64,000 nucleotides of DNA from Microbacterium sp. Root553 (lineage in GTDB: Bacteria > Actinomycetota > Actinomycetes > Actinomycetales > Microbacteriaceae), in contig NZ_LMFY01000001.1 in assembly GCF_001426995.1 (NCBI RefSeq), positions 954,713 to 1,018,712 of the forward strand, given 5' to 3'. A model generated the notes under the pieces. It saw nothing but the letters and a program-made list of their open reading frames with translations. It did no database searches and was not told the DNA's origin. Both the position numbers and the translations under genes were made by a program. Positions 42,311 through 51,082 of this stretch are shown here, piece by piece (the stretch's first letter is position 1; each line of letters opens with the position of its first letter).

Positions 42311-43702
42311 ATGACCACCGTGACCGCACCGCATCGCCTGTGGCGCAACACCCGATACCTGACCTGGCTCGTGAGCGACACGAGCAAGGGGCTCGCGGCC
42401 GCGCTGTTCTCCTTCGCCATTCCTCTACTCGCCCTGATCGTCACGAACGACCCCGCCCAGGCCGGCATCATCGGCGGTGCCGGCATGGTCGCGCGGCTCC
42501 TGCTGACCCTCGTCGGCGGCATCCTCGCCGACCGGCATCCTCGTATCGTCCTGATGCTGATCGGCTCACTCGTCGGCATCCTGTTCGCGGGCGCCTTCAC
42601 GCTGCTCGCCCTCGCCGATGCGCTCACCTTCGGCACGCTTCTCGCCGCCAACGTGCTGCTCGCCGCCCGTGGCGGCCTGTTCGACGTCGCCGGCGAGAGC
42701 GCGATCAAGGAGATCGTCCCCGATGACGCGATGGGCCGGGCCCAAGCGGCGAACCAGGGACGGGATGCCGCGCTGCAGCTCGCCGGCGGCCCGCTCGGCG
42801 GCCTTCTGCTGGGCGCCGGCGGATGGCTGGTCGGCGTCGTGATGACCCTCTGCCACGCGGCCGCCGCCCTGACCGCGTGGATGCTGAAGAGAGAGGCCCG
42901 CCGCTCCGGGATCGTCGATGCGGGAGCGGATGCCGATCGCGAGGGAGCGGATGCCTCGAGGTCGGTCGCTGCGGCGCCCGCCGTCGATGCGCGCGATGGC
43001 CTCGGTTCTCCGACAGAGCTGAGCGCCGAGGTCGCCGTGGTCGCCGCCCCCGCCAAGCCCGACGCGTGGTCCGAGCTGCGCGAGGGATTCCGCTGGCTGC
43101 TCTCTCGCCCCGACCTCGGCGGTGTGCTGTTGATCATCACCATCATCAACCTCGGCTTCAACGCCGCCATCACGACCACGATCTACGCACTGCAGCAGGA
43201 CGGCTACTCCGAGCTGCTCATCGGCTCGCTGAGCGCGGCCGTGGGCGCCGTCATGCTCGTCGGGGCCGTCGTCGCGCCGATGCTGGTGCCGCGCTTCCGG
43301 GCGGGAATCATCGCGATCAGCGGGCTCTCGGTCGTCGCCGTCGGCGCGATCGTGCTCTCGATGGTCACCGAGCCCTGGGCGATCGTCGTCGTGCTGGGCG
43401 CATCGGTCCTGCTGCTTCCGGCCCTCAACGCGGGGATGATGGGCTACTTCATGGTCGCGACGCCCACCCAGCTGCTCGGGCGCGCGAACAGCGCGGCCGC
43501 CGTTCTGGGGATGGGCGCGATGCCGCTCGCGCCCATGATCGCGGGCTTCGGACTCACGTGGATCGGCCGCGAATCGACGATCCTCGTGTGCGCCGCGCTC
43601 TGCGTGATCGCCGTCGCACTCGCGCTGGGCAACCGCGCGCTCCGCGGACTTCCCGTCGAGTCGCGCTGGGCCGAGCATGCGAAGCAGTACGAGAACGCCT
43701 GA
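42311..43702 (+). CDS. MFS transporter
   Basis: 463 residues, 12 predicted helices. Loop 2-3 motif VGGILADRHPRIVLMLIG near residue 70 and a long charged loop between helices 6 and 7 (about 195-255). Distantly like the enterobactin exporter/multidrug MFS group. The start is uncertain between ATG 42305 and 42311; the second fits the leaderless promoter. Expression is probably induced when the ArsR-type repressor binds its ligand. Confidence 0.9.
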   Translation: MTTVTAPHRLWRNTRYLTWLVSDTSKGLAAALFSFAIPLLALIVTNDPAQAGIIGGAGMVARLLLTLVGGILADRHPRIVLMLIGSLVGILFAGAFTLLALADALTFGTLLAANVLLAARGGLFDVAGESAIKEIVPDDAMGRAQAANQGRDAALQLAGGPLGGLLLGAGGWLVGVVMTLCHAAAALTAWMLKREARRSGIVDAGADADREGADASRSVAAAPAVDARDGLGSPTELSAEVAVVAAPAKPDAWSELREGFRWLLSRPDLGGVLLIITIINLGFNAAITTTIYALQQDGYSELLIGSLSAAVGAVMLVGAVVAPMLVPRFRAGIIAISGLSVVAVGAIVLSMVTEPWAIVVVLGASVLLLPALNAGMMGYFMVATPTQLLGRANSAAAVLGMGAMPLAPMIAGFGLTWIGRESTILVCAALCVIAVALALGNRALRGLPVESRWAEHAKQYENA

Positions 43703-43727
43703 GTCGGCTTCGAAGCCCGCGCCGCCG

Positions 43728-44060
43728 TCACAGCATCGCCGTGAGCACTCCTCCGTCGGCACGGAGGGCCGCGCCGTTCGTCGCAGATGAGAGCGGGCTC
43801 GCCAGGTAGGCGACCAGGCTCGCGATCTCGCTCGGATCGATGAAACGCTGCAGCAGGGTCGTGTGATTCCGGCCGATGATCGCCTCCCTCATCGCGTCCG
43901 CGGGGAGCGACCGAGCGTCGTTCACGAGGATGTCCACCTCATCGAGGGTGTCGACGAGCCTCGACACATCGCCGGCATCCGAGAAGTCGGCCGCGAGTCC
44001 TGACACCCGGGACCCCGGCCCGTATCGGATGTCGGTGTCGGTGCGTAGGATCGGCGGCAC
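43728..44060 (-). pseudogene. Short-chain dehydrogenase remnant
   Basis: A 110-codon frame with two separated parts of an SDR: a middle piece (GLAADFSDAGDV to DILVND) and the C-terminal piece (LLQRFIDPSEIASLVAYLASP, then GAALRADGG). The nucleotide-binding GxxxGxG and the catalytic Ser/Tyr/Lys are absent, so it cannot be active. It looks like internal deletion of a roughly 250-residue gene. Confidence 0.7.
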
Positions 44061-44087
44061 CGACCACCGCTACCCGAGGAGACGACG

Positions 44088-44546
44088 ATGTCAGCCCTGG
44101 AGATCACTCAGAACCCTCTTCCCTCCGTCCGTCTTGCGACCCTGACCGAGTCGGTCGGCTCACAGCCCGAGGTCGCCGCGGTCGTCGGACCGCTGTTCGA
44201 CCGCGTGGCCGACGCGCTTCTGGCATCCGGGGCGACGCCGGGGCTGCCGATCGCCGAGTACGACATGGACCGGCACGGGGTGCGCATCACCGTCGGTTTC
44301 ACCTACGACGGCCCTCCGATCGACGGCCTCGTGATCGTGGAGCTGCCCGCCGTGGCTACGGCCTTCACCGCCACCCATCACGGGTCCATGGCGACGATCG
44401 ACGAGAGCTGGGGCGCCGTCAACGCCGCGATCACCGAGCGTGGCGCAGAGGCGGTGGGACCATGCCGAGAGGTCTACCTGCAGTCCGAATCCGAAGACCA
44501 GGCCGACTGGATCACCGAGTTGCAGCAGCCGGTCTCGGCGGGCTGA
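44088..44546 (+). CDS. GyrI-like small-molecule binding domain protein
   Basis: 152 residues, one SHV2/GyrI-like effector-binding domain: residues about 40-145 with the two-fold repeat pattern and the closing PCREVYLQSESEDQADWITELQQPV (given as CREVYLQSE and WITELQQP). Such stand-alone domains bind amphipathic drugs or hydrolyse cyclopropanoid compounds. GAGGAGACGACG precedes the ATG; TAGGAT lies about 37 nt upstream. Confidence 0.85.
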   Translation: MSALEITQNPLPSVRLATLTESVGSQPEVAAVVGPLFDRVADALLASGATPGLPIAEYDMDRHGVRITVGFTYDGPPIDGLVIVELPAVATAFTATHHGSMATIDESWGAVNAAITERGAEAVGPCREVYLQSESEDQADWITELQQPVSAG

Positions 44547-44557
44547 GCATCACCCGG

Positions 44558-44627
44558 GCATGATCGTCAGAGTGCGCCGGACGGTGGCCCTGCCGCTCGG
44601 TCGGGCGTGACCGTCAGAGTGCGCCGG
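44558..44627. repeat. 23-nt direct repeat at the end of the SCO4848 gene
   Basis: Copies 44558-44580 and 44605-44627 (core GTCAGAGTGCGCCGG, two mismatches), 47 nt apart. The second copy includes the gene's stop codon. Confidence 0.85.
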
Positions 44628-44832
44628 TGAGTGCGGCGACGCCGACGAGCACCGAGACCAGAGCCAGCACCAGGGCGATCGCGATCAGCACGGCGTGCAC
44701 CTTGAGGAAGGTCGTGGCCTTGCCGTCGGCATCCCGTGCCCGCGGGTCGGTCGCGACGCGCTTGTAGAAGCGGGGCCACACCACCACGTTGAAGGCGGCA
44801 TTGAGGAACAGGACGACAGCGAGAGCGATCAC
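44614..44832 (-). CDS. SCO4848 family membrane protein
   Basis: 72 residues with two helices and the family pattern ALAVVLFLNAAFNVVVWPRFYKRV, then DPRARDADGKAT. Function unknown, widespread in actinobacteria. GTG at 44832, TACCGT 6 nt before it; an upstream in-frame reading adds no hydrophobic match. Confidence 0.85.
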   Translation of the reverse strand: MIALAVVLFLNAAFNVVVWPRFYKRVATDPRARDADGKATTFLKVHAVLIAIALVLALVSVLVGVAALTGAL

Positions 44833-44844
44833 CCCTCCACGGTA
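44833..44844 (-). promoter_or_regulatory. Leaderless -10 element (TACCGT)
   Basis: On the minus strand TACCGT precedes the GTG at 44832 by 6 nt; GGAGGG lies within that gap and could be read as a weak ribosome site instead. Confidence 0.4.
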
Positions 44845-44953
44845 TCGCGCGCGGCATACGGCATTGTCCCGGCCTCTCTCCCGACAACCAGACCCAGATC
44901 CGGAAAACAACCGAGTCCATGTATCACCGAGCCCTTGCCGCGCTCCTTACTGG

Positions 44954-44963
44954 TGTGATCACA
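44954..44963. promoter_or_regulatory. Palindrome TGTGATCACA
   Basis: A perfect 10-bp palindrome directly before the sigma factor start candidates. Candidate operator, target unknown. Confidence 0.35.
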
Positions 44964-44972
44964 ATGGGACTC

Positions 44973-45596
44973 ATGATCGACGGCGCACCCGATGGCGCCG
45001 GCCTCGATCCTGCACCGGACGACGGTGCGGCGCGCTGGAAGCGCGCTGCCGACTTCTTCGAGGCATGGCGGGACGGCGACAGCCGCGCGATGGACGACCT
45101 CGTGCGGCTGATGACGCCTGTGCTCTGGCATGTCGTGCGCGCCTACGGGCTCGAGCGCACGCTCGCCGAAGACGTCATCCAGACGACGTGGCTGCAGCTG
45201 GTGCGCGGACACCGTTCGATCTCCGATCCGAAGGCCGTCTCCGCCTGGCTCACCACCACCGCCCGGCGGGAGGCCTGGCGCGCGGGCAAGGCGCACAACC
45301 GTCTCGACACGACAGAGGCGGATGCTCTCGACGCGCTCCTTCCTGAGCAGCAGTCGGCCGAAGACCATGCGGCGATCGGCGACGAGAGCCGTCGGCTGTG
45401 GGCGGCGGTGCAGCGCCTCGCCGAGCGATGCCAGCGACTGCTGCGTGTGATCGCCTTCGAAGAACGCCCCGACTACGCCCGCCTCGCCGCTGACCTGGCG
45501 ATGCCGGTGGGCAGCATCGGCCCCACGCGACAGCGATGCCTGGCGAAGCTGCGCGACCTGCTCGACACGACCCCACGAACGGAGGGACGCTCATGA
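44973..45596 (+). CDS. ECF-type RNA polymerase sigma factor
   Basis: About 207 residues. Sigma-70 region 2 at about 28-95 (FFEAWRDGDSRAMDDLVRLM then LAEDVIQTTWLQLVRGH), and region 4 at about 145-195 (LAERCQRLLRVIAF then LAADLAMPVGSIGPTRQRCLAKLRDLL, the DNA-contacting HTH). No region 3. Start uncertain: ATG 44973 has GGGA upstream, ATG 44964 does not. The next gene overlaps by 4 nt. First gene of the sigma-subtilase-CHAT module. Confidence 0.9.
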   Translation: MIDGAPDGAGLDPAPDDGAARWKRAADFFEAWRDGDSRAMDDLVRLMTPVLWHVVRAYGLERTLAEDVIQTTWLQLVRGHRSISDPKAVSAWLTTTARREAWRAGKAHNRLDTTEADALDALLPEQQSAEDHAAIGDESRRLWAAVQRLAERCQRLLRVIAFEERPDYARLAADLAMPVGSIGPTRQRCLAKLRDLLDTTPRTEGRS

Positions 45597-46075
45597 GCGA
45601 GAACGATGGGAACAACGGCGGCGACAACCACGAGGATGCCGAGCTGTTCGCCCACCTGCGCTCGCTCTGGCGCGGCGTGGACCCGATGCCGGCGAGCCTC
45701 ATCGATCGCATGATCGCCTCGGTGGCGGCTGAGGGCATCTCGGCGGAGTACGCGCTGCTCACCCTCGTCGACGAGCCGCTCGGCGCGGTGCGCGGAGATG
45801 CGGACGCTCTGACCCTGCAGTTCAGCGACGGCACCACGAACATCCTGCTTCATGTCACCGGCACCGCGACCGGCGCGCACCGCGTCGACGGCTGGGTCGA
45901 CGCGGTCGCCGGGTCGATCGAGCTCGTGCAGGGCGAGCACGTCCGCACCACGACCGCCAGCGAGACCGGACGGTTCGTGTTCGACGAGGTGCCGGACGGC
46001 CTGACGCTCGTGCGCCTCTCCACCATGGTCGGCGATGAGGAACGCACGCTGTCGACCCCGCAGTTCGAGCTGTGA
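45593..46075 (+). CDS. Beta-sandwich accessory protein of the sigma-protease module
   Basis: 160 residues, ATG overlapping the sigma factor stop (ATGA). The N-terminal part (LFAHLRSLWRGVDPMPASLIDRM, given as LFAHLRSLW and PASLIDRM) is helical, the C-terminal part a strand-rich domain with GRFVFDEVPDGLTLVRL, like the carboxypeptidase-regulatory/transthyretin-like fold. No signal peptide. By position it could be an anti-sigma factor or a protease substrate; neither is shown. Confidence 0.75.
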   Translation: MSENDGNNGGDNHEDAELFAHLRSLWRGVDPMPASLIDRMIASVAAEGISAEYALLTLVDEPLGAVRGDADALTLQFSDGTTNILLHVTGTATGAHRVDGWVDAVAGSIELVQGEHVRTTTASETGRFVFDEVPDGLTLVRLSTMVGDEERTLSTPQFEL

Positions 46076-46195
46076 TCGACCGCGGGTCCGCCCGCACACA
46101 CCGCGGGCAGGCCCGCACATACGGCAGGGCCGCTCCCGCACCTCGCGGGTCCGCCCGCATAGGAGGCGGGTGCGCCCGCGAGGAGAGGACCGACG

Positions 46196-47764
46196 ATGGA
46201 ACAGCCCGCGGGATGGACCTGGCAGGACAGAGCGGAAGGATCGATCAGGCGCGGCACGGCGCTCGATCCCTCGATCGAACCGGTGGGCGGGGTCAGAGCG
46301 TTCCCGACCGCCTATCTGCAGGATCGACTGCTGATCACGCAGGATCAGGACGACGATCAGGAGGGCTACGACCGGGAGATCAAGGAGCTGCAGGAGGCCG
46401 CAGGAACCTTCGGGTGGACCCTCGAGCTCGAACCCGACGACGATGGGGTCGTCCGCGGCCCGCTGGTGCCGGGAGTCCCCGGATTCCTGCGCGCACGGCT
46501 GTCCACCCCCGACGAGCCCACCCGTGGCGAGTCGCCGGTCCCTCCTGACGCGTGGCGCGTTCTGCAGCGTGCACGGCGCAGCTCCCGCACATCGATGCCG
46601 CGGACGAGCCTCGAGCACGTGCTGTCGATCGACCCGGTGGGGCTCAATCCGTTCAGTCGCACGAATCCCTTCAGCCGCACCAACCCGTTCAGCCGCACCA
46701 ACCCGGTGCGCGGTGCGGGTGCCGGCGGCAGCGATGACTACCTCGAGCCCGGACGTGGAGCGCGGCAGCCGGTGGCCTGGGTGGGAGCGGCGCCGCAGCG
46801 CGCGGCGGCCCCGAAGCGCGGACGCCGCCCCGTCGTGGCCGTGCTCGACACCGGATGCGGTGTGCACGACTGGCTGCCGGATGACGTGGTGACCCGACAC
46901 ATCGAGCTCGACGGTGTTCCGGTCGGCCTCACCGACGACGCCGACCCCGAGCGGTACCCCGACCTGTACGGGCAGCTCGACGGCGAGATCGATGCGGTCG
47001 CCGGTCACGGCACGTTCATCGCCGGCATCATCCGTCAGGCGGCACCGGATGCCGACATCCTGTCGATCCGCATGGCGGGGGCGCTCGGCGTCATCGACGA
47101 GAGCACGTTCCTCACCACGGTCGCGCAGGTGGTGGAGCTGCTGCGGCGCCACCGTGAGGATCCGAAGACCGGGCATCCGATCGACGTGCTGAATCTGTCG
47201 CTCGGGTACTACCACGAGACGCCGGTCGACGGACTGTTCAGCCGCACCCTGCATGCGCTGCTCACCACGGCACGGCAGCTCGGATGCGTGGTCGTGTGCT
47301 CGGCCGGCAACGACGCGATCGACCGGCCGTCGTTCCCGGCCTCGCTGTGGTCGTGGCCGGGGGCTGACAACGGCATCCCCCGTGACCGCGATGCTCCGCA
47401 TGTGTCGGTGGGCGCCCTCAACCCGTCGACCCGCTCGGTCGCCCTGTTCTCGAACGTCGGACCGTGGGTGCAGACGTACGCGCCGGGTGCGGCTGTGGTC
47501 AGCACCTCGCCGGCGTTCGTCGGCGGCGAGCAGGCGAGCACGAGGGCAGACGTCGAGGGACTGCGCCGCGAGACGATCGATCCCGACGACTACCGGGGCG
47601 GCTTCGCGATCTGGAGCGGCACCTCGTTCTCGGCGCCTTACGTCGCGGGGCGGGTCGCGGCCCAGCTCGGCACTGTCCCGACGCAGGGGGCGACTCCTGC
47701 CGCCGCGGCGAAGGCGGTCGCGGCGGTGCTGAAGACGCTTCCGACTCCGGTCGAGCGGGGGTAG
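46196..47764 (+). CDS. Cytoplasmic S8 (subtilisin-like) serine protease
   Basis: 522 residues without signal peptide. Catalytic triad: Asp218 (VLDTGCG), His271 (GHGTFIAGI) and Ser477 (SGTSFSAP); oxyanion Asn in SAGND near 370. A long N-terminal region (1-205) precedes the peptidase domain and contains three NPFSRT repeats near 152-170 plus a Gly-rich linker. The 122-nt gap to the upstream gene contains GC-rich repeats and GAGGAGAG before the ATG. Being cytoplasmic and next to a sigma factor, it probably processes a regulatory protein. Confidence 0.9.
   Translation: MEQPAGWTWQDRAEGSIRRGTALDPSIEPVGGVRAFPTAYLQDRLLITQDQDDDQEGYDREIKELQEAAGTFGWTLELEPDDDGVVRGPLVPGVPGFLRARLSTPDEPTRGESPVPPDAWRVLQRARRSSRTSMPRTSLEHVLSIDPVGLNPFSRTNPFSRTNPFSRTNPVRGAGAGGSDDYLEPGRGARQPVAWVGAAPQRAAAPKRGRRPVVAVLDTGCGVHDWLPDDVVTRHIELDGVPVGLTDDADPERYPDLYGQLDGEIDAVAGHGTFIAGIIRQAAPDADILSIRMAGALGVIDESTFLTTVAQVVELLRRHREDPKTGHPIDVLNLSLGYYHETPVDGLFSRTLHALLTTARQLGCVVVCSAGNDAIDRPSFPASLWSWPGADNGIPRDRDAPHVSVGALNPSTRSVALFSNVGPWVQTYAPGAAVVSTSPAFVGGEQASTRADVEGLRRETIDPDDYRGGFAIWSGTSFSAPYVAGRVAAQLGTVPTQGATPAAAAKAVAAVLKTLPTPVERG
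46650..46710 (+). repeat. 18-nt coding repeats in the S8 protease
   Basis: Three tandem units code NPFSRT; the third-codon positions vary, so the protein repeat is conserved more than the DNA. Confidence 0.85.
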
Positions 47765-47775
47765 GCGCGCTCGGG

Positions 47776-47826
47776 TGGCTGACGAACGCCCGGGCGGCTG
47801 ACCGAAGGGGACGGAATCGTCAGCCA
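47776..47826 (+). terminator. Hairpin-like inverted repeat after the S8 gene
   Basis: Perfect 10-bp arms TGGCTGACGA and TCGTCAGCCA separated by 31 nt, between the S8 and CHAT genes. It may partly separate their transcription. Confidence 0.4.
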
Positions 47827-47908
47827 TCCGGGCACCGTCCGGCCATCCGAAGCCGCGGATGCCGCCGCGGGCCTTCCCTGACACCCCGCCGACCGGCATT
47901 CTGGTGTG

Positions 47909-50344
47909 ATGCCCCTGACCGCGCACGCGCTGCATCGGCGCGGCGTCGACGCGGCCAACTCCCGACGGTTCGCGCAGGCACGTCGCGCCCTCACCGCTGC
48001 ATCGTCGCGCACCGACGACCAGGATCTGCGCGCCCGCATCGACGGCACCATGGCGTACGTGCTCGCACAGACCGGCCAGCCCGCCGCGGCCGAGCAGCTC
48101 TGCCGCGAAGCGCTGTCGCGACCGGGGCTCAGCCCCGAGACCGTCGCGCTCTCGCACGGTCAGCTCGGCACGCTGCTGATGCACGGCGGGCGGCTCGACG
48201 AGGCGGAGCTGTCGCTGACCACCGCGATCGACGGCCTCGACGACGACTCGATCGAGGGCGCGAATCTGCGCATGAGCCGGGCCATGGTCGATATGCAACG
48301 GCACCATCTCGACCGCTGCGCCGACGACCTGCAGCGGGCCATCGCGACCTATGAGGCGCACGACGCACAGGAGCCCCTCGCCGAAGCCCGCCACAACCTC
48401 GGCTATGCGGCCCTGCTCGGCGGCGACCTCGTCACCGCTCTCGCCCTCATGACGCGCTCTCGCCCCACCCTCGCGGCGACCAGCGACCTCGCCGCCGCCA
48501 TCAGCGATCTCGACCGGGCCGAGGTGCTGCGCGATGCCGGCCTCACGACCGAGGCCGAAGAGCTGCTGGGTGCGGTCGCTGCGCAGTTCGGAGCGCAGCG
48601 GATGCGGCAGGCCCGGGGGGAGGCCGAGTTCCACCTCGCCCGGTCACTGCTGCGGCACGACGCCGCAGCAGCCGAACGTGCTGCCGCGACCGCATCCCGC
48701 CGGTTCGCCACCCTCGGCAGTGAAGGATGGGCGGCGCGCGCCGAGGCCGTGCGGCTCGAGGCCCGGCTGCGCGCCCACCCGACGCGTCCGCCGGCCGCCG
48801 CCGACTTCACCCGCACCGCCGCCGCTCTCACCCGCGGCGGATTCCGCACCGAAGCCGCCGCCCTGTCGCTCACGGCCCGGCTCGCCGACGGGGGACGGAT
48901 GCCGCGGCTCGCCCCCGACGCCCCGATGCCCCTGCGTCTGCGGGCGCACGAGGTACGCGCCGTGCGGGCCGCCGACCGGGGCAGGGATGCCGACGCCCGC
49001 CGCACCGCTGCGGAGGGGCTCGACCTGCTCACCACCTGGCAGCAGTCCTTCGGCGCGCTCGACCTTCAGGCATCCGTCGCGATGCACGGCACCGAGCTGA
49101 TGTTCACCGGCCTCGCCGCGGCTGCTCGCTCCCACGACCCGGAAGTGGTGTTCGAGTGGTCGGAGCGCGCCCGGCATCTGAGCCAGCAAGTGGCTCCGGT
49201 GCGGCCGCCGCACGACCCCGAGCTGTCGGCCGACCTGGCGGAGCTGCGGATGCTGCGCGCCGACCTCGCCGGGTCCGACTGGACGACCGACACCCGTGTG
49301 CGCGAGCTGCGCGACCGGGTGCGCGACCGGCAGTGGTCGTCGACCAGAGCCGGTGGCAGTCGCGAACGCCTCGGACTGCGAGAGACCCGTTCCGCCCTCG
49401 ACGGCGACACCGCGATCCTGGCCTACATCTACACACGCACCGAGCTGCTGTGCGTGGTGGTGACGGCATCGGGATCATCGATCGTCGAGCTGTCGTGGTC
49501 GCGGATCCAGGACGCGCTCGACGGGCTCCGCGCCGATCTCGATGTCGCGGCGCTGACCCGCGGTGGCGCGATGGCGGCGCTCGTCTCCCGCTCGCTCGAC
49601 GAGCGACTGCGGATGCTCGACGACGCCCTCCTCGCCCCGGTGCGCGCGGCCGCGGGGCACGCGCGGAGGCTGGTGCTGACGGTTCCCGGCATTCTGGCGG
49701 GAGTCCCCTGGGCGATGCTCCCGGGGATGTCGGGAACACCGTTCACCCTCGCGACGTCGATCTCGCGCTGGCTCGGCGACATCGCTCCGGCCCCCTCGAC
49801 GGGCGCGCGAACCACCGCCGGCTTCGCGACGGGTCCGCGCGTGGCTCGCGCCGACGAGGAGGTGCGTCGAGCGGCGGCGGCGTGGCAGGACGCCACGGTG
49901 CTCACGCGAGACGACGCCCGGGTCTCCGCGGTCACCGCACTCGCCGAAGACGTCGACATCCTGCACATCGCCGCGCACGGACGTCACGCGGTCGACAACC
50001 CGCTGTTCTCCGGCTTCGAGCTCGCCGACGGCACTCTGTTCGGCTACGACGTCGATCTCATCGCGCGCGCACCCGACACCGTGGTGCTCTCGGCCTGCGA
50101 GCTCGGCCGTTCATCGGTGCGCTGGGGCGAGGAGGCGCTGGGAATGACGAGGGTCTGGCTGCACGCGGGCACGCGCTGCGTCATCGCGGCCCCGGTCGTG
50201 GTCGCCGACGACGTCGCGTGCGAGCTACTCGGAGCCGTGCATGACCAGCTCGCGGCCGGTGTCGCTCCGGCCGTCGCGTTGGCCGCCGCATCCGTGTCCA
50301 CCGGCCTGGCCGCACCGTTCCAGTGCCACGGGAGCGGACTCTGA
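47909..50344 (+). CDS. TPR-CHAT domain protein (caspase-like protease)
   Basis: 811 residues. Residues about 5-420 are alpha-helical TPR-like repeats (e.g. AVALSHGQLGTLLMHGGRLDEAELSL, shown as SHGQLGTLLMHGGRLDEA; and EARHNLGYAALLGGDLVTAL). The C-terminal CHAT domain (about 520-811) holds the Cys/His dyad: His690 in HIAAHGRH and Cys730 in LSACELGRSS, and ends FQCHGSGL as CHAT proteins do. CHAT proteins are caspase/separase-like peptidases often activated by partners binding their TPR part. ATG preferred over GTG three bases earlier. Confidence 0.9.
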   Translation: MPLTAHALHRRGVDAANSRRFAQARRALTAASSRTDDQDLRARIDGTMAYVLAQTGQPAAAEQLCREALSRPGLSPETVALSHGQLGTLLMHGGRLDEAELSLTTAIDGLDDDSIEGANLRMSRAMVDMQRHHLDRCADDLQRAIATYEAHDAQEPLAEARHNLGYAALLGGDLVTALALMTRSRPTLAATSDLAAAISDLDRAEVLRDAGLTTEAEELLGAVAAQFGAQRMRQARGEAEFHLARSLLRHDAAAAERAAATASRRFATLGSEGWAARAEAVRLEARLRAHPTRPPAAADFTRTAAALTRGGFRTEAAALSLTARLADGGRMPRLAPDAPMPLRLRAHEVRAVRAADRGRDADARRTAAEGLDLLTTWQQSFGALDLQASVAMHGTELMFTGLAAAARSHDPEVVFEWSERARHLSQQVAPVRPPHDPELSADLAELRMLRADLAGSDWTTDTRVRELRDRVRDRQWSSTRAGGSRERLGLRETRSALDGDTAILAYIYTRTELLCVVVTASGSSIVELSWSRIQDALDGLRADLDVAALTRGGAMAALVSRSLDERLRMLDDALLAPVRAAAGHARRLVLTVPGILAGVPWAMLPGMSGTPFTLATSISRWLGDIAPAPSTGARTTAGFATGPRVARADEEVRRAAAAWQDATVLTRDDARVSAVTALAEDVDILHIAAHGRHAVDNPLFSGFELADGTLFGYDVDLIARAPDTVVLSACELGRSSVRWGEEALGMTRVWLHAGTRCVIAAPVVVADDVACELLGAVHDQLAAGVAPAVALAAASVSTGLAAPFQCHGSGL

Positions 50345-50641
50345 GGAAATTTCTCCACTCGATGTATCAGGACGTCGAGCGGTCACTCCTTATCTCCAGA
50401 AGGTGCCACGCGAAGGGCTTCGGAGACGGAGTGCGAGGGAGGCGCAGTCGGTATGGGGTACCTCGTGCACTGGGGAGTGTGAGGCCGACAGACACCATCT
50501 GCTCCGGGGATGTCGCGAGAAGGGTCGCGGCATCCCCGCATGGAGTCCGGCACCGGGATGCTTGCAGGGGTCGGCTCCGGGTGCGAGCATTGCAGAGATT
50601 CGGCGCGGACGGCCGCGTGAACTGCCGGGGAGCTGGTACTG
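50345..50641. other. 297-nt gap after the CHAT gene
   Basis: Slightly lower GC than its surroundings. Contains one hairpin (50505-50538, arms CGGGGATG/CATCCCCG, 18-nt loop). No coding pattern; nothing else seen. Confidence 0.5.
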
Positions 50642-51067
50642 ATGAGATCGAGAAGCATGTTGCTCGTCGCAGTGGCGGTCGCCTGCGCTGCGACGACGGT
50701 GGGGTGCACGGTCCAAGGGCAGAACTCCGTGATGCCGACCCCCACGCCGTCAGCCTCGACGCTCTCGCCGAGCGACGCGCTGGTGGGCGCATGGGCCTCG
50801 CCGGATGATCCGGATGTGTCGCTGACGCTGAATGCGGACGGGACGATGGTCGGCTTCGACGGCTGCAACACGCAGTCCGGGACCTGGAGCGGTCCGAACG
50901 GCGGCACCATCTATCTCGAGTTCACCGGGCAGACCGAAAGAGGCTGCCCGGAGGGCGTGGTGCCCGTGCTCGCAGCGTCCGATGGCGCGATGGTCGACGG
51001 CGGAGCGCTCATGCTCTTCGGACCCACGGACGCTCCGACCATCGAGCTGGTGAGGTCTGAGGACTGA
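50642..51067 (+). CDS. META-domain lipoprotein
   Basis: 141 residues: lipoprotein signal with lipobox VGC near residue 22, Pro/Thr/Ser linker, and a META-like domain (about 48-130: LVGAWASPDDPDVSLTL then GTMVGFDGCNTQSGTWSG). META domains occur in HslJ-like heat-shock and adhesion-related lipoproteins. Not evidently part of the sigma-CHAT module. Confidence 0.8.
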   Translation: MRSRSMLLVAVAVACAATTVGCTVQGQNSVMPTPTPSASTLSPSDALVGAWASPDDPDVSLTLNADGTMVGFDGCNTQSGTWSGPNGGTIYLEFTGQTERGCPEGVVPVLAASDGAMVDGGALMLFGPTDAPTIELVRSED

Positions 51068-51082
51068 GGTCCGACACCGGGC

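Noticed and set aside
44954..44963. CRP/FNR binding site
   Set aside because: The half-sites are fused; the 6-nt spacer of CRP sites is missing.
45473..48634. A 1053-residue minus-strand protein across the sigma/S8/CHAT genes
   Set aside because: It is an open frame caused by high GC, antisense to three well-supported genes, with Arg/Gly/Asp-rich nonsense composition.
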